Part shown: in pieces, positions 1-6,172 of the stretch | Position numbering within the stretch: the first letter of the stretch is position 1 | Layout of the letters: each line of letters opens with the position of its first letter | From: Gammaproteobacteria bacterium | GTDB taxonomy: Bacteria > Pseudomonadota > Gammaproteobacteria > Thiomicrospirales > Thiomicrospiraceae | DNA: 10,068 nt | Direction: 5' to 3' | NCBI GenBank assembly: GCA_013153955.1 | Contig: JAADDM010000214.1 | Location: 1-10,068, forward strand | Notes under the pieces: model-generated | Databases searched by the model: none | What the model saw: the letters and a program-made list of their open reading frames with translations, nothing else | What the model was told of the DNA's origin: nothing | Made by a program: the position numbers and the translations under genes

Positions 1-1
1 C

Positions 2-26
2 TTACCCTCTGAATATTACAGGGTAA
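2..26. repeat. Inverted repeat at the window's left edge
   Basis: A perfect 7-bp inverted repeat, TTACCCT (2-8) and AGGGTAA (20-26), is separated by 11 bp. An alternative pairing, CTTAC (1-5) with GTAAG (28-32), encloses it. No clear T-run follows on the + strand. It could be an operator, or the end of a hairpin belonging to a gene left of the window. The edge prevents a decision. Confidence 0.4.
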
Positions 27-27
27 T

Positions 28-47
28 GTAAGACAAAGTGAGACAAA
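28..47 (+). repeat. Tandem 10-bp direct repeat upstream of hemA
   Basis: Two adjacent 10-bp units, GTAAGACAAA (28-37) and GTGAGACAAA (38-47), differ at one base. One unit per helical turn is the arrangement expected of a tandem protein-binding site, and the second copy overlaps the candidate -35 of the hemA promoter. This is a direct observation; any binding role is inference. Confidence 0.4.
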
Positions 48-68
48 ACTTGCAATTTTGCTCATAAT
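40..68 (+). promoter_or_regulatory. Candidate sigma-70 promoter for hemA (distal)
   Basis: GAGACA (40-45; 4 of 6 matches to TTGACA) lies 17 bp before CATAAT (63-68; 5 of 6 matches to TATAAT). Transcription would begin near 75, giving hemA a leader of roughly 68 nt. The spacing is ideal and the -10 is good, but the -35 is moderate. The -10 sits between the arms of a perfect inverted repeat (55-78), so a repressor could cover it. Confidence 0.4.
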
Positions 69-78
69 TTAGCAAAAT
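55..78. repeat. Perfect 8-bp inverted repeat framing a candidate -10 box
   Basis: ATTTTGCT (55-62) and AGCAAAAT (71-78) are perfect reverse complements separated by 8 bp. The spacer holds the candidate -10 hexamer CATAAT. The dyad is A+T-rich and no T-tract follows on either strand, so an operator is more likely than a terminator. No regulator can be named from the sequence. Confidence 0.45.
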
Positions 79-86
79 CACCCCTC

Positions 87-115
87 TTAAATGGCTGATG
101 CTAGCCTGCTATTGT
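87..115 (+). promoter_or_regulatory. Alternative extended -10 promoter for hemA (proximal)
   Basis: TATTGT (110-115; 4 of 6 matches to consensus) is preceded by TG one base upstream (107-108), the extended -10 arrangement. TTAAAT (87-92) is a poor -35 at 17 bp. Transcription would start near 122, leaving a leader of about 20 nt. This could replace or accompany the distal promoter. Confidence 0.25.
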
Positions 116-142
116 CTGAATTAACGGTAAAGTCCCCTATAT

Positions 143-1423
143 ATGAACCTAATTACACTTGGTGTTAATCACGAAACGGCACCGGTCGACATACGTGAGA
201 CGGTTTCATTCACGCCAGAACGCGTGCAACAAGCGTTGCTTGACCTTAAAGCGGAATCGTTAATTTCAGAATGCATTATTCTCTCTACCTGCAATCGTAC
301 CGAGATGTACTGCATTCTAAAAGAGAACCACACCCAAGGCAGCCTTCTTGCCTGGCTGCACCAGTTCTTTGCCCTTGAGGATAATGCATTAATGCCTTAC
401 CTCTACTTTCATCATGATCAAGATGCTGTTAAGCACATCATGCGCGTCGCCAGTGGTTTAAACTCACTGGTGTTGGGTGAACCTCAAATATTTGGCCAAA
501 TAAAAGACGCTTATAATGCCGCCCATAAAGCAGACAGCATCCACCAGACATTAGAGAACCTGTTTCAGCATATTTTTAAAACGGTTAAACAGGTTCGTAC
601 CGATACAGCCATTGGCTCCAGCCCTGTTTCAGTTGCCTTTTCTGCCGTTGCGCTCTCTAAACAATTTTTTGGTGATTTGTCTAACCAGACTGCCCTACTA
701 CTTGGCGCGGGAGAGACCATCGAGCTAGTTGCCCGTCACTTGAAAGAGGCTAAGATTGGTAATTTAACCATTGCGAATCGAACTTATGTTCGTGCCCACA
801 CCCTCGCTGAAAGTGTCGGCGGCTATGCCATTCAGTTAGATGAAATTGATGACCACCTGCACGAAGCTGATATTGTCATTGGCTCAACCGGTAGTCCGTA
901 TGCTATTTTGAAAAAGGCACAAGTCGTGCAGGCGCTTAAAAAACGCAAAAATAAGCCTATGTTTATGGTGGATATTGCTGTCCCAAGAGATATTGAAGCG
1001 GATATTTCTAGCCTTGAAAACGTTTATCTCTACAGTGTTGATGACCTTCAAGAGATTATCGAATGCAACAAGCAATCTCGACAAACCGCTGCACTAGAAG
1101 CAGAAGAGATTATTGAGCTGCAAGCCCACACCTTTATGGTTCAGTTGCATGCCATGCAACAAGTAAGCCCCCTCATTCAAAAATACCGCCTACAAGCTCA
1201 AGGGTTGAAAGAGGATGCGCTTACGCACGCTCTTCACCAATTAGAGCAAGGCGTACAACCCGAAGAAATTCTTAAACGGCTGGCGCATCAGTTAACCAAC
1301 AAGTTAATTCATACACCAACTGCAAAATTAAATCACGCTGGCATAGAAGGCAATACTGCCCTAATTGAGAGTGCAGAAGCTATTTTAATCTGCGACCAGC
1401 CCCCTGCAAAGCCTCAACGCTAA
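143..1423 (+). CDS. hemA: Glutamyl-tRNA reductase
   Basis: This NADPH-dependent enzyme reduces the glutamate on Glu-tRNA(Glu) to glutamate-1-semialdehyde, the first committed step of C5-pathway tetrapyrrole (haem) synthesis in the cytoplasm. At 426 aa it is near the usual length (418 in E. coli). The N-terminal catalytic domain holds the STCNRTE motif with nucleophile Cys50, the same position as in E. coli, and LGEPQIFGQ at 111-119. The NADPH-binding Rossmann segment carries LLGAGE around 186-191, followed by ANRT at 211-214. Residues from about 310 to the end form the helical dimerisation domain. The ATG at 143 gives the canonical N-terminus (MNLITLGVNHETAPV); its ribosome site is weak (GGTAAAG at 126-132). 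hemL and other haem genes are absent nearby. It heads a forward cluster with prfA, prmC and moeB; only 30 bp separate it from prfA, so cotranscription is likely. Confidence 0.97.
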   Translation: MNLITLGVNHETAPVDIRETVSFTPERVQQALLDLKAESLISECIILSTCNRTEMYCILKENHTQGSLLAWLHQFFALEDNALMPYLYFHHDQDAVKHIMRVASGLNSLVLGEPQIFGQIKDAYNAAHKADSIHQTLENLFQHIFKTVKQVRTDTAIGSSPVSVAFSAVALSKQFFGDLSNQTALLLGAGETIELVARHLKEAKIGNLTIANRTYVRAHTLAESVGGYAIQLDEIDDHLHEADIVIGSTGSPYAILKKAQVVQALKKRKNKPMFMVDIAVPRDIEADISSLENVYLYSVDDLQEIIECNKQSRQTAALEAEEIIELQAHTFMVQLHAMQQVSPLIQKYRLQAQGLKEDALTHALHQLEQGVQPEEILKRLAHQLTNKLIHTPTAKLNHAGIEGNTALIESAEAILICDQPPAKPQR

Positions 1424-1453
1424 GCCGGCACTCCATAACCACAGAGAGACTTC

Positions 1454-2542
1454 GTGAAAGATTCCATACGTAGCAAATTAGAACTATTAGTTGACCGCTT
1501 AGATGAGGTAAATGCCTTAATTTGTGACCCAGAAGTGATTGCTGACCAAAAGCGATTTACCGAACTGACAAAAGAGTATTCAAAGCTGACACCGATTGTA
1601 GAGACCTTTAATGCTTTCTGTGCGACAGAGGGTGACCTCGAAGAAGCCATGGAGATGATTGGTTCTGGAGACCCTGACTTAAAAGAGATGGGCCAAGAAG
1701 AGCTACCCGGCCTTAAAGCCCAAATTGCAGACTACGAACTTAACTTACAAACAATGCTCCTACCCACCGACCCGAATGATGACTCAAACATCTTCCTAGA
1801 GATCCGTGGCGGCGCAGGCGGCGATGAAGCGGCGATTTTTGCTGGCGACCTATTCAAAATGTATAGCCGTTATGCCGAGAAACAGAAGTGGCAAGTGGAA
1901 GTTATCAACACCAGTGAAGGGGAGCACGGTGGCTATAAAGAGATTATCGCGCGTATTATTGGCGATGGCGCTTACTCTAAAATGAAATTTGAATCGGGTG
2001 CACACCGAGTACAACGTGTGCCAGCCACAGAAACACAAGGCCGAGTTCACACCTCTGCGGCCACCGTAGTTGTCATGGCAGAAGTTCCTGATGTTGAGCA
2101 AATTGAGCTTAACCCAGCCGACCTAAAAGTGGATACTTTCCGTGCATCGGGCGCAGGGGGACAACACGTCAACAAAACGGACTCCGCCATTCGAATTACT
2201 CACCTGCCGACCAATACTGTAGTTGAGTGCCAAGATGAGCGTTCACAGCACAAAAACCGTGCGCGAGCGATGTCTCTTTTGGCTGCTAGAATCATGGATG
2301 CCAAGCAGCAAGTACACGATCAAGAGATTGCCGATGAGCGTAAGAGCTTAGTCGGCACAGGCGATCGTTCTGACCGTATTCGTACCTACAACTACCCACA
2401 AGGGCGTGTGACCGAACACCGAATCAACCTCACGCTGTATAAGCTAGACGAAATAATGAACGGCGGATTAGAGCAAATCATTGGCCCGATGACAGCCGAG
2501 CACCAAGCCGAACTGCTTTCCACCCTTAGTGCTAACGACTAA
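1454..2542 (+). CDS. prfA: Peptide chain release factor 1 (RF1)
   Basis: RF1 recognises UAA and UAG in the ribosomal A site and triggers release of the finished peptide. The 362-aa length matches the family (360 in E. coli). The codon-reading tripeptide PAT is at 190-192, identifying RF1 rather than RF2, which has SPF. The catalytic GGQ loop is at 235-237 within SGAGGQHVNKTDSA; Gln237 is the residue methylated by PrmC. An RF-typical GGAGGDEA segment lies at 119-126. The start is GTG at 1454 with AGAGAG (1443-1448) as ribosome site 5 bp upstream; the MKDSIRSKLELLVDR N-terminus fits the family and no in-frame ATG nearby does better. Its immediate neighbour prmC encodes its modifying enzyme, a conserved functional pairing. 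hemA-prfA adjacency is also common in gammaproteobacteria. Confidence 0.97.
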   Translation: MKDSIRSKLELLVDRLDEVNALICDPEVIADQKRFTELTKEYSKLTPIVETFNAFCATEGDLEEAMEMIGSGDPDLKEMGQEELPGLKAQIADYELNLQTMLLPTDPNDDSNIFLEIRGGAGGDEAAIFAGDLFKMYSRYAEKQKWQVEVINTSEGEHGGYKEIIARIIGDGAYSKMKFESGAHRVQRVPATETQGRVHTSAATVVVMAEVPDVEQIELNPADLKVDTFRASGAGGQHVNKTDSAIRITHLPTNTVVECQDERSQHKNRARAMSLLAARIMDAKQQVHDQEIADERKSLVGTGDRSDRIRTYNYPQGRVTEHRINLTLYKLDEIMNGGLEQIIGPMTAEHQAELLSTLSAND

Positions 2543-2560
2543 TCCCAAAGAGTTTGAACC

Positions 2561-3433
2561 ATGACATCCACGCCTCAAGACATTCAACACAGCCTTGAGG
2601 CTGCTAGTCGACAGTTGATTCAAGCAGGTCTGGTTGATTCACCCAAACTTGATGCTGAACTCCTCCTCGCCCATGCGTTAGAGGCGAATAGAACCTATCT
2701 CTATACCTGGTCAGATAAACACCTGACAGATGCTCAATTAACCGCCTTTCATAGGCTACTATCCCAACGATTATCAGGACACCCGATTGCCCATATTCTT
2801 GGGGAACGTGAGTTTTGGGGCTTATCATTGAAAGTCACTGCCGATACCCTAATCCCTAGACCCGACACGGAAACCCTGGTGGAAACAGCCCTTGAACTTC
2901 AAACCGAAGATAACCAGGTCTGGTCGTTTCTAGATTTAGGCACAGGAACCGGGGCTATTGGACTCGCCTTAAAGAGCGAGTTACCCAACAGTCAAGTAAC
3001 TGCAATAGACTATAGTACTGCGGCACTTGAAGTGGCTAGACAGAATGCAAAAACCCACAACTTAGAGATTCGATTTCTACAAAGTGATTGGTTCTCCGCT
3101 TTATCAGAACAGGCTAACCCTCCCCTTTATCACTGCATTGTCTCTAACCCTCCCTATATAGAAGAGAGTGATCCCCATATTTTGGAGGGCGATGTACGCT
3201 TTGAACCCCTCTCAGCATTAACCTCTGGCGCGGATGGGTTAGAGGATATTCGCACCATCACCCAGCAAGCTTGGCAATATTTAGCCCCTAACGGCTGGCT
3301 ATTGATTGAACATGGTTATCACCAAGCAGAAGACGTAGCCGAGATATTCAAAGCAAATCACTACCAATCTATTCGACTCGTCAAAGACTTAGGCGGTAAC
3401 CCAAGGGTAACACTTGGCCAGAAACAGACTTAA
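2561..3433 (+). CDS. prmC: Release factor glutamine N5-methyltransferase
   Basis: PrmC (HemK) uses S-adenosylmethionine to methylate the side-chain amide of the GGQ glutamine in RF1 and RF2, raising release efficiency. The 290-aa protein has the expected parts: an N-terminal helical substrate-binding domain (about 1-85), GEREFWGL at 81-88, the linker TLIPRPDTETLVE at 96-108, the SAM-binding LDLGTGTGAIG at 124-134, and the active-site NPPY at 196-199, which grips the glutamine amide. The ATG at 2561 lies 18 bp after the prfA stop with AAAGAG (2547-2552) at good spacing, so translation from one message with prfA is likely. PrmC was once misnamed as a haem-pathway protein (HemK) because of its closeness to hemA; the NPPY motif and prfA adjacency support the methylase role. 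Confidence 0.96.
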   Translation: MTSTPQDIQHSLEAASRQLIQAGLVDSPKLDAELLLAHALEANRTYLYTWSDKHLTDAQLTAFHRLLSQRLSGHPIAHILGEREFWGLSLKVTADTLIPRPDTETLVETALELQTEDNQVWSFLDLGTGTGAIGLALKSELPNSQVTAIDYSTAALEVARQNAKTHNLEIRFLQSDWFSALSEQANPPLYHCIVSNPPYIEESDPHILEGDVRFEPLSALTSGADGLEDIRTITQQAWQYLAPNGWLLIEHGYHQAEDVAEIFKANHYQSIRLVKDLGGNPRVTLGQKQT

Positions 3434-3480
3434 ATAGATGCAAACACCCAATAAAAAGCCTTAGCCATCACTTAAATAGA
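3428..3480 (+). repeat. 11-bp direct repeat spanning the prmC stop and intergenic gap
   Basis: ACTTAAATAGA occurs perfectly at 3428-3438, across the prmC stop codon (TAA 3431-3433), and again at 3470-3480, 42 bp downstream. The 31 bp between the copies show no gene. A very weak promoter-like pair, TTAGCC (3461-3466) and TATTAA (3484-3489) with a 17-bp spacer, overlaps the second copy and could serve moeB. Function is unknown; chance is possible in A+T-rich DNA. Confidence 0.4.
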
Positions 3481-3514
3481 CCTTATTAAACATGCCAAAA
3501 TGGAGTTTAGAAAC

Positions 3515-4300
3515 ATGACCTCTCCCCTTGCACCTAATGTTAACCGCTCAGACAAAGAGGCCTTAAATGACGAGGAGTTATCACGCTATAGTCGTCAGAT
3601 ATTACTGTCTGAAATAGACTATGACGGACAACTCAAGCTTGCGAATTCTCATGCGATTATTTTTGGACTCGGCGGGCTCGGCTCTCCAGCCTCCCTGTAT
3701 CTCGCTGCAGCAGGCGTGGGTACACTCACACTCGTAGATTTTGATGAGGTCGATGACTCTAATTTACAGCGCCAAATTGTGCACCGAGAAGCGAATATTG
3801 GGGAAGCCAAAGTGGCTTCAGCAAGCTCTAATTTAAGCGCGCTCAATAGACATATTCAGATTAATACCCTTGCTGAAAAATGCTCAGATGAGACGCTGCT
3901 TTCTCTAGTGAGTACGGCTGATGTAGTGCTGGATTGTACCGATAACTTTGAAGCGAGATTTGCCCTTAATCAAGCCTGCTTTAAAGCAAAAGTACCGCTT
4001 GTTTCAGGGGCTGCGATTCGCTGGGAAGGCCAGTTATCGACCTATGACTTTAGACAAGAGAACAGCCCGTGCTACCAATGTTTATACCCAAAAAGTAGCG
4101 GTCAAGAACTTACCTGTAGCCAGAACGGTGTACTCTCCCCGGTTGTTGGCATGGTCGGCAGCATGCAAGCAGTTGAAGGGATTAAAGCGCTATTAGGGCT
4201 ACCCACTTTGGTCGGCAAGCTGATGATTATAGATGCCTATACCATGATGATTAGAACGTTAAATCTCAAAAAAGATGAGAACTGCCAGAACTGCGGCTAA
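3515..4300 (+). CDS. moeB: MoeB/ThiF-family sulfur-carrier adenylyltransferase
   Basis: Enzymes of this E1-like family use ATP to adenylate the C-terminal glycine of a ubiquitin-fold sulfur carrier: MoaD for molybdopterin (MoeB) or ThiS for thiamine (ThiF). From the start at 3515 it is 261 aa (E. coli MoeB 249). Visible motifs are RYSRQILL (24-31), the nucleotide loop GLGGLG (51-56), NLQRQ (83-87), CTDN (141-144), VSGAAIR (163-169), zinc cysteine pairs 186/189 and 257/260, and Cys201 in the LTC segment where MoeB and ThiF have their conserved cysteine. I chose ATG 3515 because TGGAG (3501-3505) lies 9 bp upstream; the in-frame ATG at 3500 has no ribosome site. The sequence is closest to E. 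coli MoeB as I remember it, and hemA-prfA-prmC-moeB order is known in pseudomonads. No moa or thi genes are here, so the carrier partner is unproven and ThiF function remains possible. Confidence 0.85.
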   Translation: MTSPLAPNVNRSDKEALNDEELSRYSRQILLSEIDYDGQLKLANSHAIIFGLGGLGSPASLYLAAAGVGTLTLVDFDEVDDSNLQRQIVHREANIGEAKVASASSNLSALNRHIQINTLAEKCSDETLLSLVSTADVVLDCTDNFEARFALNQACFKAKVPLVSGAAIRWEGQLSTYDFRQENSPCYQCLYPKSSGQELTCSQNGVLSPVVGMVGSMQAVEGIKALLGLPTLVGKLMIIDAYTMMIRTLNLKKDENCQNCG

Positions 4301-4342
4301 GCAAAAAGAAGCTGGAAAAGAACAATGGGAGAAAGCAGTGAA

Positions 4343-4370
4343 TTAACCACAGCGACAGTTTTGTGGTTAA
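4343..4370. terminator. Hairpin between convergent moeB and motB
   Basis: TTAACCACA (4343-4351) and TGTGGTTAA (4362-4370) form a perfect 9-bp stem with a 10-nt loop. It lies 42 bp after the moeB stop, and its right arm contains the motB stop codon (complement of 4367-4369). The position between converging genes suggests a shared bidirectional terminator, but neither side has a clear run of T residues. Another end-of-message structure is possible. Confidence 0.45.
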
Positions 4371-5074
4371 CCTGAAACTTCTTTAGCCGTTTTATCAATC
4401 GTAATGACAACACGCCGGTTTAAAGAACGGCCATACCCTGTTGTGTTGGGGGCAACCTCTTCGTTATCCGCATTCCCCTCTATTTTAATCAAGGATTTTG
4501 CCACCCCCATATAAATAAACGTTCTGGCAACGGTTGCCGCTCGTGCAGCAGATAGCTCCCAGTTTGAAGGGAATTGAAAATTATTAATCGGTCGATTATC
4601 CGTAAAGCCTGCGATGACCATCGGCTGGTTTCGTCCCGACAACGTCTCCCCTAACTGCTCTAACTGCTCTCGTGTATTATCACTGATGGTCGCACGACCG
4701 CTCTCAAAGAAACTATCTGACTTTAGGGTAATCCGCGTAAATTCAGGGGTATCTTCAATATTAATATCATTGGAATCCACCCCCGACATCGCTTGCTCAA
4801 TCTCCTCAACAGAGGCCGGTGGTTTTAAATCTAACGGGTTTAGTTCCACTTGAGCGGGTTGCTCCTTGAGCTCGACAACGACCTCATCCCTAACCGGGCC
4901 TCCGCCTGATAAGCCCTCAATAAAGGCTTCTCGCTCAGCAGGATCAACAACAGAAATGAGCCACATCACCAGAAAAAACACCATTAACACGGTCATTAAA
5001 TCAGCCAAAGCAATTTTCCAAGAGCCACCATGTGCTCCGCCCTCGTCATGCCCGCCTCTTCTACGACGAGACAT
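4367..5074 (-). CDS. motB: Flagellar motor stator protein MotB
   Basis: MotB joins MotA to form the ion channel that drives flagellar rotation and anchors it to peptidoglycan. From the start at 5074 the protein has 235 aa, shorter than E. coli MotB (308). A basic cytoplasmic N-terminus (SRRRR) precedes one membrane helix at about 21-42 with the ion-binding Asp25 in ALADLMT. FFLVMWLI resembles proton-type MotB rather than sodium-type PomB. A reduced linker (about 43-109) leads to an OmpA-type peptidoglycan-binding domain (about 110-228) with SNWELSAARA at 170-179 and NRRV at 219-222. The ATG at 5074 is preceded by a strong GAGGTG seven bases upstream; the longer reading from a TTG at 5107 lacks support. 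It lies 60 bp after motA and is probably cotranscribed. The E. coli-like C-terminal extension is absent. No other flagellar or chemotaxis genes are nearby. Confidence 0.92.
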   Translation of the reverse strand: MSRRRRGGHDEGGAHGGSWKIALADLMTVLMVFFLVMWLISVVDPAEREAFIEGLSGGGPVRDEVVVELKEQPAQVELNPLDLKPPASVEEIEQAMSGVDSNDINIEDTPEFTRITLKSDSFFESGRATISDNTREQLEQLGETLSGRNQPMVIAGFTDNRPINNFQFPSNWELSAARAATVARTFIYMGVAKSLIKIEGNADNEEVAPNTTGYGRSLNRRVVITIDKTAKEVSG

Positions 5075-5134
5075 TATGCCCCACCTCGAGCCGTTAGAAG
5101 GTAGCAAGAGAGCATCACTGAAATACGATTACAG

Positions 5135-5980
5135 CTAGCCATCATCTCTTGGCACTTCAAATTCTGGCGGAATACGTTGACGTCCAATCTCAACCGCCAA
5201 GTTAGGCGAGACGCCATTAGAATAAGCCGAAAGAAACGCGGCAGTCATATCCAATAGCGCAGTGTCTTGACGAATCATTACCTCTACCGCATGCACAAAG
5301 GGGGCAAGTACCGCAAATGCCACAAATACCCCTGTCAGAGTCCCTACGAGCGCGGCACCGATTGCCGTACCAATTTTAGCCACGTCCATATCCCCACCCA
5401 GCAACTCCATGGTTAGAATGACACCAAGAACAGCCGCAACAATACCAAACCCAGGCAGCCAATCAGCCACTTTTCCGACCGACTTGGGTACTTCTGACAT
5501 CGAGCTAATCACATCATGAATTTGATCTTCTAGATAGGCCTCAAAGTTTTGAGTTTGGGGTGGGTTTAGCAACAGGTAGCTAAAATTATCAATGATAAAT
5601 TTCTTTAAATCTTGGTGTTTTAGAACAGAGGAGTAATGAGCAAAAATAGGACTATTTTCAGGATTGACAATATGCTTTTCAAGCGCCAGCACTCCCGAAG
5701 AACGAGAGAGACGTACCAACTCTTCAAGCAGGCCTAGCGTGTCAGCATACAGTTGCTTACTGACTTTTTCACCCGCAAAATACCGCCCAAGAAAACGGAT
5801 GCTTCGACGCCAAACATAGGTCGGTGTTGAGGCTAAAAAAGTCCCTAACGCTAATCCAAGAATAACCACCAGCTCAGACGGGTGCCAGAGCGAAAGCAAG
5901 CTTCCACCCATCAACATAAACCCGCCAAAGAAACTCAGCGTAATGACTAAAATACCAAAAGGCTTTGCAAACATATTCAT
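5135..5980 (-). CDS. motA: Flagellar motor stator protein MotA
   Basis: MotA forms the pentameric inner-membrane part of the stator around the MotB dimer and pushes on FliG of the rotor. The 281-aa length is nearer proton-type E. coli MotA (295) than sodium-type PomA (about 254). Four membrane segments are visible: about 8-27, 34-51, 175-194 and 205-230. The large cytoplasmic loop contains Arg93 and Glu101 (SRSSG...LALE), matching E. coli Arg90 and Glu98, which contact FliG. The torque-linked prolines correspond to Pro176 (WLPGFGIVAAVLG) and Pro227 (LAPFV). I kept the ATG at 5980; the ATG at 5974 is a fair alternative because neither has a strong ribosome site. A tiny ORF overlapping the 5980 start could supply coupling. 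motA and motB form an isolated pair, as is common where stator genes lie outside the main flagellar cluster. Confidence 0.93.
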   Translation of the reverse strand: MNMFAKPFGILVITLSFFGGFMLMGGSLLSLWHPSELVVILGLALGTFLASTPTYVWRRSIRFLGRYFAGEKVSKQLYADTLGLLEELVRLSRSSGVLALEKHIVNPENSPIFAHYSSVLKHQDLKKFIIDNFSYLLLNPPQTQNFEAYLEDQIHDVISSMSEVPKSVGKVADWLPGFGIVAAVLGVILTMELLGGDMDVAKIGTAIGAALVGTLTGVFVAFAVLAPFVHAVEVMIRQDTALLDMTAAFLSAYSNGVSPNLAVEIGRQRIPPEFEVPRDDG

Positions 5981-6009
5981 TCACTTATTTGAGTTTGAGG
6001 CTTCACCAT
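5977..6009 (-). other. Possible 10-codon upstream ORF overlapping the motA start
   Basis: On the reverse strand an ATG at 6009 opens a 10-codon frame, MVKPQTQISE, ending in a TGA whose bases overlap the motA ATG as ATGA (5977-5980). This overlap is the usual arrangement for translational coupling, and motA itself has only a poor ribosome site. The small frame also lacks a convincing ribosome site and may be chance. Confidence 0.2.
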
Positions 6010-6082
6010 TGAAACACTCAAGAGTCCTCACCCTAAACAACAACACTTTGACAGGGCGCACTAACTGACTGTTTAAGCAACA

Positions 6083-6109
6083 GTTATACCAAACTCAACT
6101 TAACCTTTA
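6083..6109 (-). promoter_or_regulatory. Candidate motA promoter, partly FliA (sigma-28)-like
   Basis: Read on the reverse strand, TAAAGGTT (6109-6102) matches 7 of 8 bases of the FliA -35 consensus TAAAGTTT. After 10 bp comes TGGTATAA (6091-6084), which matches only the ATAA half of the FliA -10 consensus GCCGATAA. The same region offers a sigma-70 -10, TATAAC (6088-6083), but its -35 at 17 bp is poor. The gap between parC and motA is 192 bp, so a separate motA promoter is expected. In E. coli motAB depends on FliA. Confidence 0.3.
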
Positions 6110-6124
6110 ATAGAGAGCTATTAA
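6107..6124. repeat. Short perfect hairpin between parC and motA
   Basis: TTAATAG (6107-6113) and CTATTAA (6118-6124) form a perfect 7-bp stem with a 4-nt loop, about 50 bp after the parC stop. It is A+T-rich with no following T-run on the parC strand, so termination would be weak. It adjoins and slightly overlaps the candidate motA promoter and could instead be an operator. Confidence 0.3.
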
Positions 6125-6172
6125 GCCAAAAATCTTGTTCAATTTATGGCTAAACACACCCGTATACTTTGG

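Noticed and set aside
3500..3514. Upstream ATG as the moeB start
   Set aside because: It adds five residues without family support and lacks a ribosome site, whereas ATG 3515 has TGGAG at good spacing.
4325..4375. 16-codon forward ORF between moeB and motB
   Set aside because: It has no ribosome site and runs through the hairpin and into the motB 3' end; best explained as chance.
5075..5107. TTG-initiated 11-residue extension of MotB
   Set aside because: ATG 5074 has a strong GAGGTG ribosome site and gives the basic N-terminus typical of MotB; the extension overlaps that ribosome site.
6048..6053. Perfect TTGACA on the forward strand between motA and parC
   Set aside because: No -10 follows at a suitable distance and there is no forward gene downstream until selO.
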